A DNA stretch of 64,000 nt from Methylobacterium mesophilicum. GTDB lineage: Bacteria > Pseudomonadota > Alphaproteobacteria > Rhizobiales > Beijerinckiaceae. Shown in pieces: positions 10,928 through 19,738 of the stretch. The stretch is from assembly GCF_022179445.1 (NCBI RefSeq), contig NZ_BPQU01000010.1:1-64000 (forward strand), read 5' to 3'. The stretch's first letter is position 1. Each line of letters opens with the position of its first letter. The position numbers were made by a program, and so were the translations under genes. The notes below the pieces were generated by a model, which saw only the letters and a program-made list of their open reading frames with translations, searched no databases and was not told the origin of the DNA.

Positions 10928-12130
10928 ATGACCGAGATCGACACCGATACTTTCCTGGCCGACCTCTACGCCCTGCGCGCGATCGGCCGGTTCCGCACCG
11001 GCGTCCACCGGCCGACCTTCTCGCCCCAGGACATGGACTCCCGCCGCTGGCTGATGGACCGGCTCGAGGCCTGCGGGCTGGAGGCGTCGATCGACGGGAT
11101 CGGCAACGTGCTCGGGCGCCATCGCGGGCCCGGACCCCACCTCCTGGTCGGCAGCCACATCGAGACCCAGAACGAGGCCGGTTGGCTCGACGGGGCGCTG
11201 GGTGTGGTCGCCGGGTTGGCCCTGGCCCGGGCCGGGCTGCCCGTCGACGTCGTCGCCTTCGCGGACGAGGAGGGGCACTTCTCCGGCGGCTTCCTGGGCA
11301 GCCGCTCGGCGATCGGCGACCTCGCCGAGGCCGAGATCGACGCCGCCTACAACCGCACCGACGGCACGCCGCTCCGCGCGGCCCTCGAAGCCGCCGGGCT
11401 CGCCGGATTGCCGCGGCTGCGGATCGACCCGGCCCGCTACCGGGGCTTCCTGGAACTGCATATCGAGCAGGGGACGCAGCTCGAATCCGCCGGCCTGCAT
11501 CTCGGCGTGGTCAGCGGCATCGTGGCGATCTGGCAATTCCGGATCGTGTTCGACGGCAACCAGGACCATGCCGGCGGCACCACCATGGCCGAGCGCCGGG
11601 ATGCGGGGCTTTCGGCGGTGCGCCTGCTCGCGGCGATCGACCGGGAATTCCCAAACGTCTGCGGCCCGCGCAGCACCTGGACCACGGGGCGGATCACCCT
11701 GGATCCCGGCGGCTACAGCATCATCCCGGGCCGAGCCGAGGTGGCGTTCCAGTTCCGCGACGTATCGATGCCGGTGCTGGAGCGGATGGAAGCCTGCCTC
11801 GAGGCACTGGTGCGCGAATCCAACCGGCGCGAGCGCTGCCCCGCCACGCTCACGGTCCTGTCCAAGGCCGTTCCCGCCCCCTGCGACCCGGACCTGATGC
11901 GGGCCCTCTCCGAGGCTGCCGAGCAGGTCTGTCCCGGCCAATGGCAGGTGATGCCCTCGGGCGCCGGCCACGACGCCCAGAACATCGCCCGGATCCTCCC
12001 GGCCGCCATGCTGTTCGTCCCGTCGATCGGCGGCATCAGCCATCATTGGGCGGAGGATACCAGCGACGCCGACCTGGCCTTCGGCGTGCGGGCGCTCGGC
12101 GCGGCGGCGGCGCGGGTGCTGGCGGGGTGA
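10928..12130 (+). CDS. Zn-dependent M20-family amidohydrolase (N-carbamoyl amino acid / allantoate / ureidopropionate type)
   Basis: This belongs to the M20 amidase branch that hydrolyses carbamoyl groups of ureido compounds in nitrogen salvage. Metal and catalytic motifs are visible: GSHIETQNEAGWLDGALGV, ADEEGHFSGGFLGSR, LELHIEQG, the dimerisation-domain FDGNQDHAGGTTM and the C-terminal SGAGHDAQNI. The usual SHxD Asp is Glu here (SHIET), a conservative change. Length is 400 residues. The exact substrate among carbamoyl-beta-alanine, allantoate and N-carbamoyl amino acids cannot be told. The rutABC genes 7 kb away make a pyrimidine-catabolic role plausible but not proven. Confidence 0.85.
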   Translation: MTEIDTDTFLADLYALRAIGRFRTGVHRPTFSPQDMDSRRWLMDRLEACGLEASIDGIGNVLGRHRGPGPHLLVGSHIETQNEAGWLDGALGVVAGLALARAGLPVDVVAFADEEGHFSGGFLGSRSAIGDLAEAEIDAAYNRTDGTPLRAALEAAGLAGLPRLRIDPARYRGFLELHIEQGTQLESAGLHLGVVSGIVAIWQFRIVFDGNQDHAGGTTMAERRDAGLSAVRLLAAIDREFPNVCGPRSTWTTGRITLDPGGYSIIPGRAEVAFQFRDVSMPVLERMEACLEALVRESNRRERCPATLTVLSKAVPAPCDPDLMRALSEAAEQVCPGQWQVMPSGAGHDAQNIARILPAAMLFVPSIGGISHHWAEDTSDADLAFGVRALGAAAARVLAG

Positions 12131-12216
12131 GGGCCGGTAGAGCGCCGCGCCTCTGAGCGCCGAAGCAACGCCCCGCGCACCCAACCGTTGATCCGCATCG
12201 ATGCCGGAGGGCGGCC

Positions 12217-12357
12217 ATGCGGATTCGCAAGGAAGCGACGTATGACGGGGTGTGGACCGTGTTCGTCGGCGACGGTCTCTGCTTCAGCGACCTGAGCGAA
12301 CCGGCCGCCGACGCACTGGTGGCGGCGTTCGCGCGGTTCGCCGACGCGGAAGCGTGA
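12217..12357 (+). CDS. Small hypothetical protein (46 aa)
   Basis: A short open frame starts ATG at 12217 after a strong GGAGGG ribosome-binding site. It encodes MRIRKEATYDGVWTVFVGDG and continues with an acidic amphipathic end (LSEPAADALVAAFARFADAEA). It stops 3 bp before the convergent acetyltransferase stop codon. The layout (two short strands and a helix) and the ribosome-binding site support a real gene, but I do not recognise the family. Confidence 0.55.
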   Translation: MRIRKEATYDGVWTVFVGDGLCFSDLSEPAADALVAAFARFADAEA

Positions 12358-12360
12358 GCC

Positions 12361-13080
12361 TCAGGCGCCCGGGATCAGCGACTGGATCGGGATCAGGTCC
12401 GGGCGGTATTCCTGCATCCCGCCGGCGATCCGTTCTTCCACCGCGTCGAGGAACTTTTCCGGGTCGGTGATCGAGCACTGGCGCAGGTCCCAGAAGGCGT
12501 AGCGCCACCAGCGCACCGCCAGGTAGCGCTCGATCAGCGCGTCGGGGAACCGCATCTTCACGATGCGGGCCGGGCTGCCGGCCACGATCGCGTAGGGTGG
12601 CACGTCCTTGGTCACCACCGCCATGGCGCCGATGATCGCCCCGTCGCCGATCGTGATGTCGGGCATCAGGAAGGCGCCGTGGCCGATATAGACGTCGTTG
12701 CCGATGCGCACGCGCTTGGGCCACAGGTAGGGCCCGCAGATCTCGTAATCCTCGGCGCGCGGATCGTGGTGGTCGAACACCGCCGAATGGTGCGTGTAGA
12801 ACAGCGGCGAGGTCGAGCCGCAATGCACCGGGTGGCTGCCGCGCCCGACCTGCACGCTCTCGCCGATCGAGCAGTAGCGGGCGATGTCGGCGCCGAAATA
12901 ATAGCCGCTCACCGCGTACGAGAACGCCCCCATGGTGAGGCAGTAATCGATCCCCATCCACTTGATGCTGCATGGCGGCTCGAAGGTGCAATCCTCCGGC
13001 AGGCCGAACGGAGCCGGATGCAGCACCGAGATGCCGCGCCGCAGCATCTCCTGCTTCATGTCCTCGTTGACGGAGATCAT
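12361..13080 (-). CDS. Hexapeptide-repeat acetyltransferase (CatB/Vat-like)
   Basis: This is a left-handed beta-helix acyltransferase of 239 residues. Hexapeptide turns include ARYCSIGESVQVGRGSHP, RIGNDVYIGHGAFLMPDITIGDGAIIGAMAVVTKDVPPYAIVAGSPARIVK, and the His-rich loop FYTHHSAVFDHHDP holds the likely catalytic His. The C-terminal helix resembles xenobiotic acetyltransferases (LAVRWWRYAFWDL). The ATG at 13080 overlaps the stop of the upstream glycosyltransferase (ATGA), so the two are translationally coupled. That context argues for O-acetylation of a polysaccharide or glycan rather than drug resistance. Confidence 0.85.
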   Translation of the reverse strand: MISVNEDMKQEMLRRGISVLHPAPFGLPEDCTFEPPCSIKWMGIDYCLTMGAFSYAVSGYYFGADIARYCSIGESVQVGRGSHPVHCGSTSPLFYTHHSAVFDHHDPRAEDYEICGPYLWPKRVRIGNDVYIGHGAFLMPDITIGDGAIIGAMAVVTKDVPPYAIVAGSPARIVKMRFPDALIERYLAVRWWRYAFWDLRQCSITDPEKFLDAVEERIAGGMQEYRPDLIPIQSLIPGA

Positions 13081-16000
13081 GCGGCGTCCTCGTCGAGTGG
13101 GTTCTGCGCGCCGGCCGGATTCAGGTCCAGGACGTAGTAGTCGCGCATCAGGTCGTCGTACGCGGCCGCCTGGATCGGCATCGAGAGCTCCCCGGCGGGG
13201 GAGATGTCGATCGCCAGCAGCCGGTCGTTGAAGGCGGCCGGGTCGTTGGCCAGGGCGTAGGGCAGGACATGGCCGTTCGGGTAGGCGCGCAGGCGGTCGC
13301 CCTGGGCGCCGAGGTCGAAGGCCGCCACCGGCAGGCCGGTCCGCAGCCCGAGCGTCAGGGCGTACGAGTAGGTCTCCGGCCAGATCGCCGGGAGCAGGAT
13401 CAGGTCGGCCGCAACCCGCCCGACGAGATCCAGCGCCTCGGCGTCGCCGGCATAGCGGCCGGTCTGGGTCACCCCGGCCCGCTCCAGGCCGCCCGTGAGC
13501 GCGGGATCGGTGTAGCCCACGATCGCGAAGCGCAGCGGCAGCTTGCGGTCCTGCGCGTCGGTCGCCAGCGCCTGGAGGAACAGGCCGCCCTTGGTGGCGC
13601 TGATCGCGCCGAGCACCGCGACCCGGCGCACGCGGCCCGGCCGGCGCAGGGCGGTGGAGCGCACGCTCCGGTCGTGCTCGACGTGCGGCCGCACCGTGAT
13701 CGCCAGCTCCGGGTACACCGCCCCGATCCGCCCCGCCGTGTCGGCCGACGGCGCGAACACCCGCGCCGCCCCGGCCAGGAACCGCCCGAACGCGGCCCGG
13801 CGCTCCTCCGGGTCCGGCTCCTCGTAGCCGTCGGCGTCCGAGGCCAGGCAGTCCCGACACACGGGCACCGGCGCCAGCCCGCAATAGCGCCCGTCCGGCA
13901 TCACCAGGTGGTTGCGGTGGCAGACCGGCGAGAAGTCGTGCAGCGTCCAGGCATAGGGCCGCCCCGACCCGGCGACCAGATCCATCAGGGCGCGCGCCGC
14001 ATTCCAGCGCAGGCCCGCCAGCGAGTGGACGTGGATCAGAACCGGCGCCAGCTGCTCCACGAAGGCGGCGACCGCCTCGGCGTCGCGGGGCAGGTACAGG
14101 CTGTCCAGGCTCGGCAGGTACACGAACTCCCGGCTGCGGTACGAGACGTTGACCTGGATGTTGCGGGCCCGGTCGACCGAGAGCAGCACCACGGCGGTGC
14201 CTTCTTCCTTCAGCCGGGCGATCATGTCGTCGATGTGCCGCTGGATGCCCCCGCCCCAGCTGTGGGTCACGAACAGCACCGCCCGGCCGCGGAAGTGCCG
14301 GGCGAGCCGGTACAGGTCGAGCCGCGCCCGGCCGCGCCGGCCCGGATCGGCCTGGACGAACTGGCCGACCAAAGCCGGGTAATCCGGATGCTTGGCCAGC
14401 AGCGCCGCCTGGCCCTGGTCGTACTCGCCGCCCGGATCGAGCCCGAACGAGATCTGCCCGGCATGGTAGACGTACACGTCCTCGGCGAGCAGGTTCGAGA
14501 ACCCCGCCTTGCGGGCGCGCATGCACCAGTCGTTCTCCTCGCCGTAGCCCTTGCCGAAGGCGACCGCATCGAGGGTGCCGACGGCATCGAGCGCGGCGGC
14601 GGTCATGTACAGGCAGAAGCCGACCCCGGTGGGCACCTCCACGGCCCGGCCGCGGTTGATCCTGGCCGCCGCCCGGTCGAGCTCGGGCCGGGGGATCTCC
14701 AGCGCCATGGCGTTGTTGGCGTTGAACTTCGGGTAGCTGCAGATCGTGGCGTTGCTGGACAGGGGCGTGACGCTGCCGACCGGCGGGCGGCCCTCGGCCT
14801 CGGCGGCCTCGGCGTGGGCGACCAGCCGGTCGAGCCAGTCGCCGAACACCTGGGCGTCGGAGTTGAGCAGGACCACGGCGCGGCCCTGGCGCAGGGACAG
14901 GCCGCGGTTGACCGAGCGGACGAAGCCGAGGTTGTCTTGGTTCTCGACGAGGTGGAACAGGCCGCGGCCGGCGAGGTCCTTCAGGTCTGCGGTCAGCTGC
15001 GGGTCGGGGGACCGGTCGTTGACCGCGAGCAGGGTGAACGGGGTCTTTTGCGGGGCCGAGAGGCACGCGTGGATGGCGCGCAGGGTCTCGCCGCGGCCCT
15101 TGTAGACCGGCATGATCACGACGACCCGGGCCTGGGCGAGGGTGAGGGCCCGGGGCAGGCCGTCCCAGTCCCGCGGCTCGGGGGCCTCCATGGCCGGCCA
15201 GCTGCCGAGATCCTCCGGGCCGCCCATCAGCCCGGCGGCCCGGCCGGTGCGGACGTAGTGCAGGGCCGGCGACTCGCCCGGCGCAAACAGGTGCCCGTAG
15301 GTCTCCGCGTAGAACGCGATCGAGAAGCTCTTGCTCGGGTCGCGGCCCTCGTGCTGGCCGTAGGCGACGAAATGGGCGAGCGGGCCGCCCGCCGCGCCGG
15401 CGACGTCGGGATTGCGCTTGGCGTAGTACGCGGCGTCGAAGAAGGGCTCGATCAGCCGGGCCTGCTCGGCCAGGGCGTCCGCCCCGGAGGGCGGCGGGCC
15501 GTAGCGCGGATCGAACGCCCCCGACGAGACATCGGCGCCGTGCAGCAGCGCGGTGGCGAGGTGGTGGACCAGGGGCGCGATGCCGGTCTCCCGCACCCAG
15601 GGATGCGCGTCGCCATAGGCCTGCCCGTTGAAGTCGGCGCGCGGGTTGCGGCCTGCCCGCCAGCCGGCGTCGCAATAGTCGCGGACCGCGTCGGCGTCCT
15701 CCGCCAGGCCGTAGCGCTGCTGGTAGAAGGCGTGGTCGAAATGGAGCGCCGCCAGCCCGGCCTGCAGGTCCAGGGACGCCGCCCGGTCCAGGGGCTCCCG
15801 GCCGACCGCGCCGAGCCAGAGCGTGTCCTCCACGGGCGGACGCGCCGGGCGCAGGCCGCAGACCCGCAGCAGCGCATCGAGCGTCGAGCGGCCCGGGCCC
15901 GGATCGCGCAGCTCCCGCCAGCCGGCTGTGGCGAAGTGGAGGTAGGGGCCGGCCTCCCCGACATCCGCGTAGGTCGCCCGGTACCAGGCCTCGTCCACGG

Positions 16001-16979
16001 CCGGGACGTTCAACCGGTCCGGGCCCGCGAACGGCTTTTTCCCCGCGAGCCGCGTCTCGGCCACGTACCGGAAGAACGGGTCGCCGATCACCGCCCGGCT
16101 GCCGGCCCGCGCCTGCACGAAGCCGGCCGGGTCGAAATCCTGGCGCGGGCTGCGCAGCGCACGCCAGCCGCCGGCTACATAAGTGCGGAGCAATTCGGTG
16201 TCGGAGGCCCCCTCCGCTCCGTCCAGCCCTTGGCGATAATGGGCGGCGTCGAAATAGGGGGCGAGCGTCTCGGCCTGCACCCCGAAAAGATCCTCCGGCT
16301 CGGGCCGGGCCGGGCCGCCGTGCAGGACGTAGTGCACCAGCGGGTTCTGGGTCGCGTAGGAGATGTTTCGGGTCAGGCAGTAGGCCAGGGTGTCGAAGCG
16401 GGGCGACGGCTCGCGGCCCTCGCGCCAGCCGGAGATCATGTAATGGGCCGCCGGGTCGACGCCAGCGGCCTGCAGGTCGGGGTTGTGGGCGAGGTAGAAG
16501 GGACCGTCCACGAGGCGGCGGGCCAGGCGCTCGGCCTGCCTGGTGTCGGGCCTGGGCAGGGCGCCGCCTTGAGCGCGCTGGGCCGTCACCCAGTGCAGGA
16601 ACGGGTTGATGCCGGCGGCGGCCAAGTACGGCCGCGCGGCGAGGTAGTCGGCGGTCGAGAAATCCGGTCGCGGATCCCGGCCCGCGCGCCAGCCGACCGT
16701 GAGGTAGTCGCGTACCGGATCGACCGTGATGCCGTACCAGCTCGCGTAGAAGCCGGCGTCGACATGGGGCTCCAGCGCCGCGACCAGGCGCGCCTCGGGG
16801 GTGTCGCCGGCACCCGCGCCGGCCCAGCGGGCCTGCAGCGCGGCGGGCCGGCCCAGCGGGTCGCTGATCCGGCGCCAGCCGAGGCGCAGGGCGCGCGCGG
16901 AATCCGTGACGCCGCGCGCGACCGGCCGGCCGAGGCGGCGCTTGAACCGCCCGAGGGTCGGGGGCAAACCGAGGCGCAT
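13077..16979 (-). CDS. Giant multidomain glycosyltransferase: six N-terminal repeats, GT2, GT4
   Basis: This 1300-residue protein combines three parts. Residues about 70-600 hold six divergent copies of a 65-85-residue module with core pattern FDxxxYxxxxPDV...PxxHYxxxGWREGRxPxxxF. Next comes a family-2 glycosyltransferase domain (about 630-860), with VIMPVYKGRGETLRAI, LAVNDRSPD, LLNSDAQVFGDWLDRL and the acceptor-side GYGEENDWCMRA. The C-terminal part (about 930-1280) is GT4/GT-B-like: FVTHSWGGGIQRHIDD, TLHDFSPVCHRN, AVLGAISATKGG, LILLPAIWPETYSYALTLGL. It has no signal peptide or membrane helix, so it is cytosolic, likely acting on capsule, LPS or glycoprotein. It is coupled to the acetyltransferase downstream. 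Confidence 0.88.
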   Translation of the reverse strand: MRLGLPPTLGRFKRRLGRPVARGVTDSARALRLGWRRISDPLGRPAALQARWAGAGAGDTPEARLVAALEPHVDAGFYASWYGITVDPVRDYLTVGWRAGRDPRPDFSTADYLAARPYLAAAGINPFLHWVTAQRAQGGALPRPDTRQAERLARRLVDGPFYLAHNPDLQAAGVDPAAHYMISGWREGREPSPRFDTLAYCLTRNISYATQNPLVHYVLHGGPARPEPEDLFGVQAETLAPYFDAAHYRQGLDGAEGASDTELLRTYVAGGWRALRSPRQDFDPAGFVQARAGSRAVIGDPFFRYVAETRLAGKKPFAGPDRLNVPAVDEAWYRATYADVGEAGPYLHFATAGWRELRDPGPGRSTLDALLRVCGLRPARPPVEDTLWLGAVGREPLDRAASLDLQAGLAALHFDHAFYQQRYGLAEDADAVRDYCDAGWRAGRNPRADFNGQAYGDAHPWVRETGIAPLVHHLATALLHGADVSSGAFDPRYGPPPSGADALAEQARLIEPFFDAAYYAKRNPDVAGAAGGPLAHFVAYGQHEGRDPSKSFSIAFYAETYGHLFAPGESPALHYVRTGRAAGLMGGPEDLGSWPAMEAPEPRDWDGLPRALTLAQARVVVIMPVYKGRGETLRAIHACLSAPQKTPFTLLAVNDRSPDPQLTADLKDLAGRGLFHLVENQDNLGFVRSVNRGLSLRQGRAVVLLNSDAQVFGDWLDRLVAHAEAAEAEGRPPVGSVTPLSSNATICSYPKFNANNAMALEIPRPELDRAAARINRGRAVEVPTGVGFCLYMTAAALDAVGTLDAVAFGKGYGEENDWCMRARKAGFSNLLAEDVYVYHAGQISFGLDPGGEYDQGQAALLAKHPDYPALVGQFVQADPGRRGRARLDLYRLARHFRGRAVLFVTHSWGGGIQRHIDDMIARLKEEGTAVVLLSVDRARNIQVNVSYRSREFVYLPSLDSLYLPRDAEAVAAFVEQLAPVLIHVHSLAGLRWNAARALMDLVAGSGRPYAWTLHDFSPVCHRNHLVMPDGRYCGLAPVPVCRDCLASDADGYEEPDPEERRAAFGRFLAGAARVFAPSADTAGRIGAVYPELAITVRPHVEHDRSVRSTALRRPGRVRRVAVLGAISATKGGLFLQALATDAQDRKLPLRFAIVGYTDPALTGGLERAGVTQTGRYAGDAEALDLVGRVAADLILLPAIWPETYSYALTLGLRTGLPVAAFDLGAQGDRLRAYPNGHVLPYALANDPAAFNDRLLAIDISPAGELSMPIQAAAYDDLMRDYYVLDLNPAGAQNPLDEDAA

Positions 16980-17394
16980 CTCAGGGCTCTGCGGGGGAAC
17001 GTGCGCCGCGCGCCGTCACGAGGCGCGGCATCCGTCGGCCGCCTTCGGGGTCGACGCGGTCGAGGCGCTGGTCTCGGATCGGCTCATGGTCGGCAGCGTC
17101 GGGGGCGTGCGTGGCGCGGAGGCGGGCGTCGCATTCTTCGCCCGTCGAACTAACGGAACCGGCCGAGTCCGTAAACCATGGGTCGGCTCGACCTCGACCT
17201 CGGCCTGCGCGGCTGCGCGACCCGACCTGGCCGCTTGTCGGGGACCGGGCCTCGCGATATCGAAACGCCGACCCATCGGGACCGGATCGACGCCATGCGC
17301 CGCCTCGCCGGCTTTCCCTTCCGGCATCCCCGCTCGACCGATGCCGACCCGCAACGCCGCGGTGGAGCGGGCGTGAGCCGCCGGAGCCCGGCCC
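16980..17394. other. Divergent intergenic region between glycosyltransferase genes
   Basis: This 415-bp region separates two divergent glycosyltransferase transcripts. Open frames exist here on both strands, but they lack family features and good ribosome-binding sites. No repeat, hairpin with U-tract or RNA gene was recognised. Promoters for both sides presumably lie here. Confidence 0.4.
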
Positions 17395-18372
17395 GTGCCT
17401 GATCCCGGACTGGACCGCCTCGCGCTCGGCATCACCCTGTTCCGGCCGAGCCGGGACCAGGTGGACCGGGTGCTGGCGCACGCCGCGTCCGGATTCGCCC
17501 GGGTGATCGCCTTCGACGATGGCGGCCTGGCGGATGCGGAGGCGGAGCGCCTCGTCCGGGCCGGCGTGAGCCTGCTGTCGGCGGGGCGCAATGTCGGCAT
17601 CGCCGAGGCGCTCAACCGGATCGCGGCGGCGGCCCGGGCGGCGGGGGCGAACACCCTGCTGCTGCTCGACCAGGATGCCGCGCCGCCCGCCGGGCTGGCC
17701 GCGGCGCTGCTGGCCGCCCGCGACCGGCTCCGGGAGGCCGGGATCCCGGCGGCCGTCGTGGGGCCAGCCCCCGCGCCGGCCGCCGGCCACAAGGCGCCGG
17801 CCTACCCGGCCCGCCCTGGTGCACCGGCCTGCGGCGACCTCGCGCCGGCCTGCGGCGTCATCTCTCAAGCCTGCGGCGGCCTCCCCCCAGCCTGCGGCGT
17901 CAACTCTCAAGCCTGCGGCGCCCTCGCCCCGGTGCAGTTCCTGGCGACCTCGGGCTCGCTGATCGACCTCGATGCCCTCGCCCGGGTCGGGCCGTTCCGC
18001 GCCGACTTCTTCATCGACGGCGTCGAGCTGGAATGGTGCTTTCGCGCCTGGAGTCTCGGTTACGGCTGCTACCTCGCCCGGGACGTCGCGATCCCGCACC
18101 GGGTCGGGGGCGGGGTGATCCGCGGCTTCGGGATCGCGATGCCGCGCCAGCCCCTGTTCCGGATGGCGACCTACCTGCGCAACGCGGTCTATGCCTGGCG
18201 CCTGCCGCACGTGCCCCTGCGCTGGAAGCTCGCCCAGGCCGCCTACCTGCCGCTCCAGGCCGGGCTGTACTGGGCGGATTCGGGCTGGCGGCCCGCCGTC
18301 CTGCTGCGGTTGCTCGGAGCCGCCCGCGACGGCGCCCTCGGGCGTCTCGGGCCCCCGCGGGATCGCCCATGA
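17395..18372 (+). CDS. GT2 glycosyltransferase (rhamnosyltransferase-like) with heptapeptide insertion
   Basis: This 325-residue protein is a family-2 glycosyltransferase like rhamnosyltransferases of O-antigen synthesis. It shows GITLFRPS, VIAFDDGGL, GRNVGIAEALNRI, LLLLDQDAAPP (the DxD-type motif), FLATSGSLIDLDALARVG and FFIDGVELEWCFRA, with a C-terminal hydrophobic region. Between the DxD half and the FLATSGSL segment an extra stretch carries five heptapeptides containing ACG. The GTG start follows GGAG. Its stop overlaps the next GT2 start (ATGA), so the two work together, presumably adding consecutive sugars. The donor is not determinable. Confidence 0.85.
   Translation: MPDPGLDRLALGITLFRPSRDQVDRVLAHAASGFARVIAFDDGGLADAEAERLVRAGVSLLSAGRNVGIAEALNRIAAAARAAGANTLLLLDQDAAPPAGLAAALLAARDRLREAGIPAAVVGPAPAPAAGHKAPAYPARPGAPACGDLAPACGVISQACGGLPPACGVNSQACGALAPVQFLATSGSLIDLDALARVGPFRADFFIDGVELEWCFRAWSLGYGCYLARDVAIPHRVGGGVIRGFGIAMPRQPLFRMATYLRNAVYAWRLPHVPLRWKLAQAAYLPLQAGLYWADSGWRPAVLLRLLGAARDGALGRLGPPRDRP
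17824..17928 (+). repeat. Five 21-bp tandem repeats inside a GT2 gene
   Basis: Five in-frame units encode PACGDLA, PACGVIS, QACGGLP, PACGVNS and QACGALA. Units 2/4 and 3/5 are most alike, suggesting duplication of a 42-bp pair. The repeat adds one Cys per unit in a region where relatives have a variable loop. Confidence 0.85.
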
Positions 18373-19307
18373 CCGACCGCGCCGTCCTCGACGTGGTGAT
18401 CGTCAACTGGAACGGCGGCGCCCTGCTCCGGGCCTGCCTGGCGAGCCTCGCGGCCGTGCAGGAGGCCGCCGCCGTGCAGGTCATCGTGGTGGACAACGCC
18501 TCGCAGGACGGTTCGGCGGACGACCTGCCCGCCCTGCCCCGCCCGTTCCGGCTGATCCGCAACGCTGAAAACCTGGGCTTCGGCCGGGCCTGCGACCAGG
18601 GCGCCGCCGCCGGGGACGCCCCGGCGATCCTGTTCCTCAACCCGGACACGCAGGTCGCCCCCGACGCCCCCAGAGTGGCCCTGGACGCCCTGACGGCCGA
18701 CCCGCGCACCGGGATCGTCGGCGCCCGGCTGGTCGACCCGGACGGGCGGACCGCGCGCTCCTGCGCCCGGGCGCCCACGGGTCGCGGCCTCCTCGGCCGC
18801 GCCCTGGCGCTCGACCGGCTGGGCCTCGTGCGGCCGCATTTTCTGGTCGAATGGGACCATGCCGAGGACCGCGCCGTCGGGCAGGTGATGGGCGCGTTCC
18901 TGATGATCCGCCGGGACCTGTTCGCGGCGCTCGGCGGCTTCGACCCGCGCTTCTTCGTCTACTGGGAGGATGCCGACCTGTGCACCCGCGCCCGGGCCGC
19001 CGGCTTCGCGGTGCGGCACGTGGCCGGGGCGGTCGCCCACCATGTCGGCCAGGGCACGACCCGGCAGGTGCGGGCCCGGCGCCTGTTCTACTTCCTGCGC
19101 AGCCAGATCCTGTATGCGCACAAGCATCACGGCCGGCTTGCGGCCCTCGCCCTCACGCTGGCGAGCTTTTGCGCGCAGGTGCCGCTGCGGCTCGCCCTGG
19201 CACTGGCCCGCCGCTCGCCGGAGGAAGCCGCCGAGGTGCTGCGCGCGGCCGGACTTTTGGCCGCCGCCCTGCCCGGCCTCGCGCCGAAGCTGTTGCGGGG
19301 CCCCTGA
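18369..19307 (+). CDS. GT2 glycosyltransferase
   Basis: This is a family-2 glycosyltransferase of 312 residues. Domain order is VVIVNWNGGALLRACLASL, VIVVDNASQDGSADDL, NLGFGRACDQG, ILFLNPDTQV (DxD-type), MGAFLMIRRDLFAALGGFD, FFVYWEDADLCTRARAAGF and a C-terminal amphipathic helix pair with basic residues for membrane contact. This arrangement matches dTDP-rhamnose-type GT2 enzymes, but the donor is unproven. The ATG at 18369 overlaps the preceding GT2 stop. Its own stop codon abuts the convergent rutC stop with no spacer. Confidence 0.9.
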   Translation: MTDRAVLDVVIVNWNGGALLRACLASLAAVQEAAAVQVIVVDNASQDGSADDLPALPRPFRLIRNAENLGFGRACDQGAAAGDAPAILFLNPDTQVAPDAPRVALDALTADPRTGIVGARLVDPDGRTARSCARAPTGRGLLGRALALDRLGLVRPHFLVEWDHAEDRAVGQVMGAFLMIRRDLFAALGGFDPRFFVYWEDADLCTRARAAGFAVRHVAGAVAHHVGQGTTRQVRARRLFYFLRSQILYAHKHHGRLAALALTLASFCAQVPLRLALALARRSPEEAAEVLRAAGLLAAALPGLAPKLLRGP

Positions 19308-19694
19308 TCAGCGGCCGATATGGGCCACCGAGGCGATCTCCACCAGCGCCTCGGGCTTCACGAGGCCGCACTGGATGCAGTAGCGCGCCGGCTTCTCGCC
19401 GGGAAAGTAGGCCGCGTAGACCGCGTTGATCGCCGCGTAATCGGCCCAGTCCTTCAGGAAGACGTGGTTGAAGGTCACGTCGTCCATCGTGCCCCCCGCG
19501 GCCTCGACCACCCCCTTGATCGTCTCCAGCACGTGCCGGGCCTGGGCGCCGGCGTCGCCGACATGGACCACGTTGGCCTCGGCATCGAGCGGCAGCGTGC
19601 CCGAGACGTACAGCACCCCGTCGGCCAGGGTGCCGGGCACGTAGGGGGCGAGCGGCTTGCCCGACCCCGGCGGAATGACGACCTGCTTCGGCAT
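19308..19694 (-). CDS. rutC: RutC, aminoacrylate peracid reductase (RidA family)
   Basis: RutC is a YjgF/RidA-fold protein of the Rut uracil-degradation pathway, acting on the 3-aminoacrylate stage. The 128 residues closely follow the E. coli RutC pattern: [55 protein letters not shown] and the ligand-binding [19 protein letters not shown] with the conserved Arg and Glu. It lies 44 bp after rutB in the same direction. No further rut genes follow, since a convergent glycosyltransferase gene ends at the next base. Confidence 0.94.
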   Translation of the reverse strand: MPKQVVIPPGSGKPLAPYVPGTLADGVLYVSGTLPLDAEANVVHVGDAGAQARHVLETIKGVVEAAGGTMDDVTFNHVFLKDWADYAAINAVYAAYFPGEKPARYCIQCGLVKPEALVEIASVAHIGR

Positions 19695-19738
19695 TTTTTT
19701 GGGACTTTCGCGGTGCGGGTTTGGGGACGGCGGGCGGT

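Noticed and set aside
12361..13080. Antibiotic (chloramphenicol or streptogramin) acetyltransferase
   Set aside because: The fold matches, but coupling to a large glycosyltransferase makes polysaccharide acetylation more likely than drug resistance.
13269..17153. Long + strand open frame (about 1290 codons) opposite the large glycosyltransferase
   Set aside because: Shadow of the real gene; composition is a periodic Arg/Gly/Val/Asp pattern and there is no ribosome-binding site.
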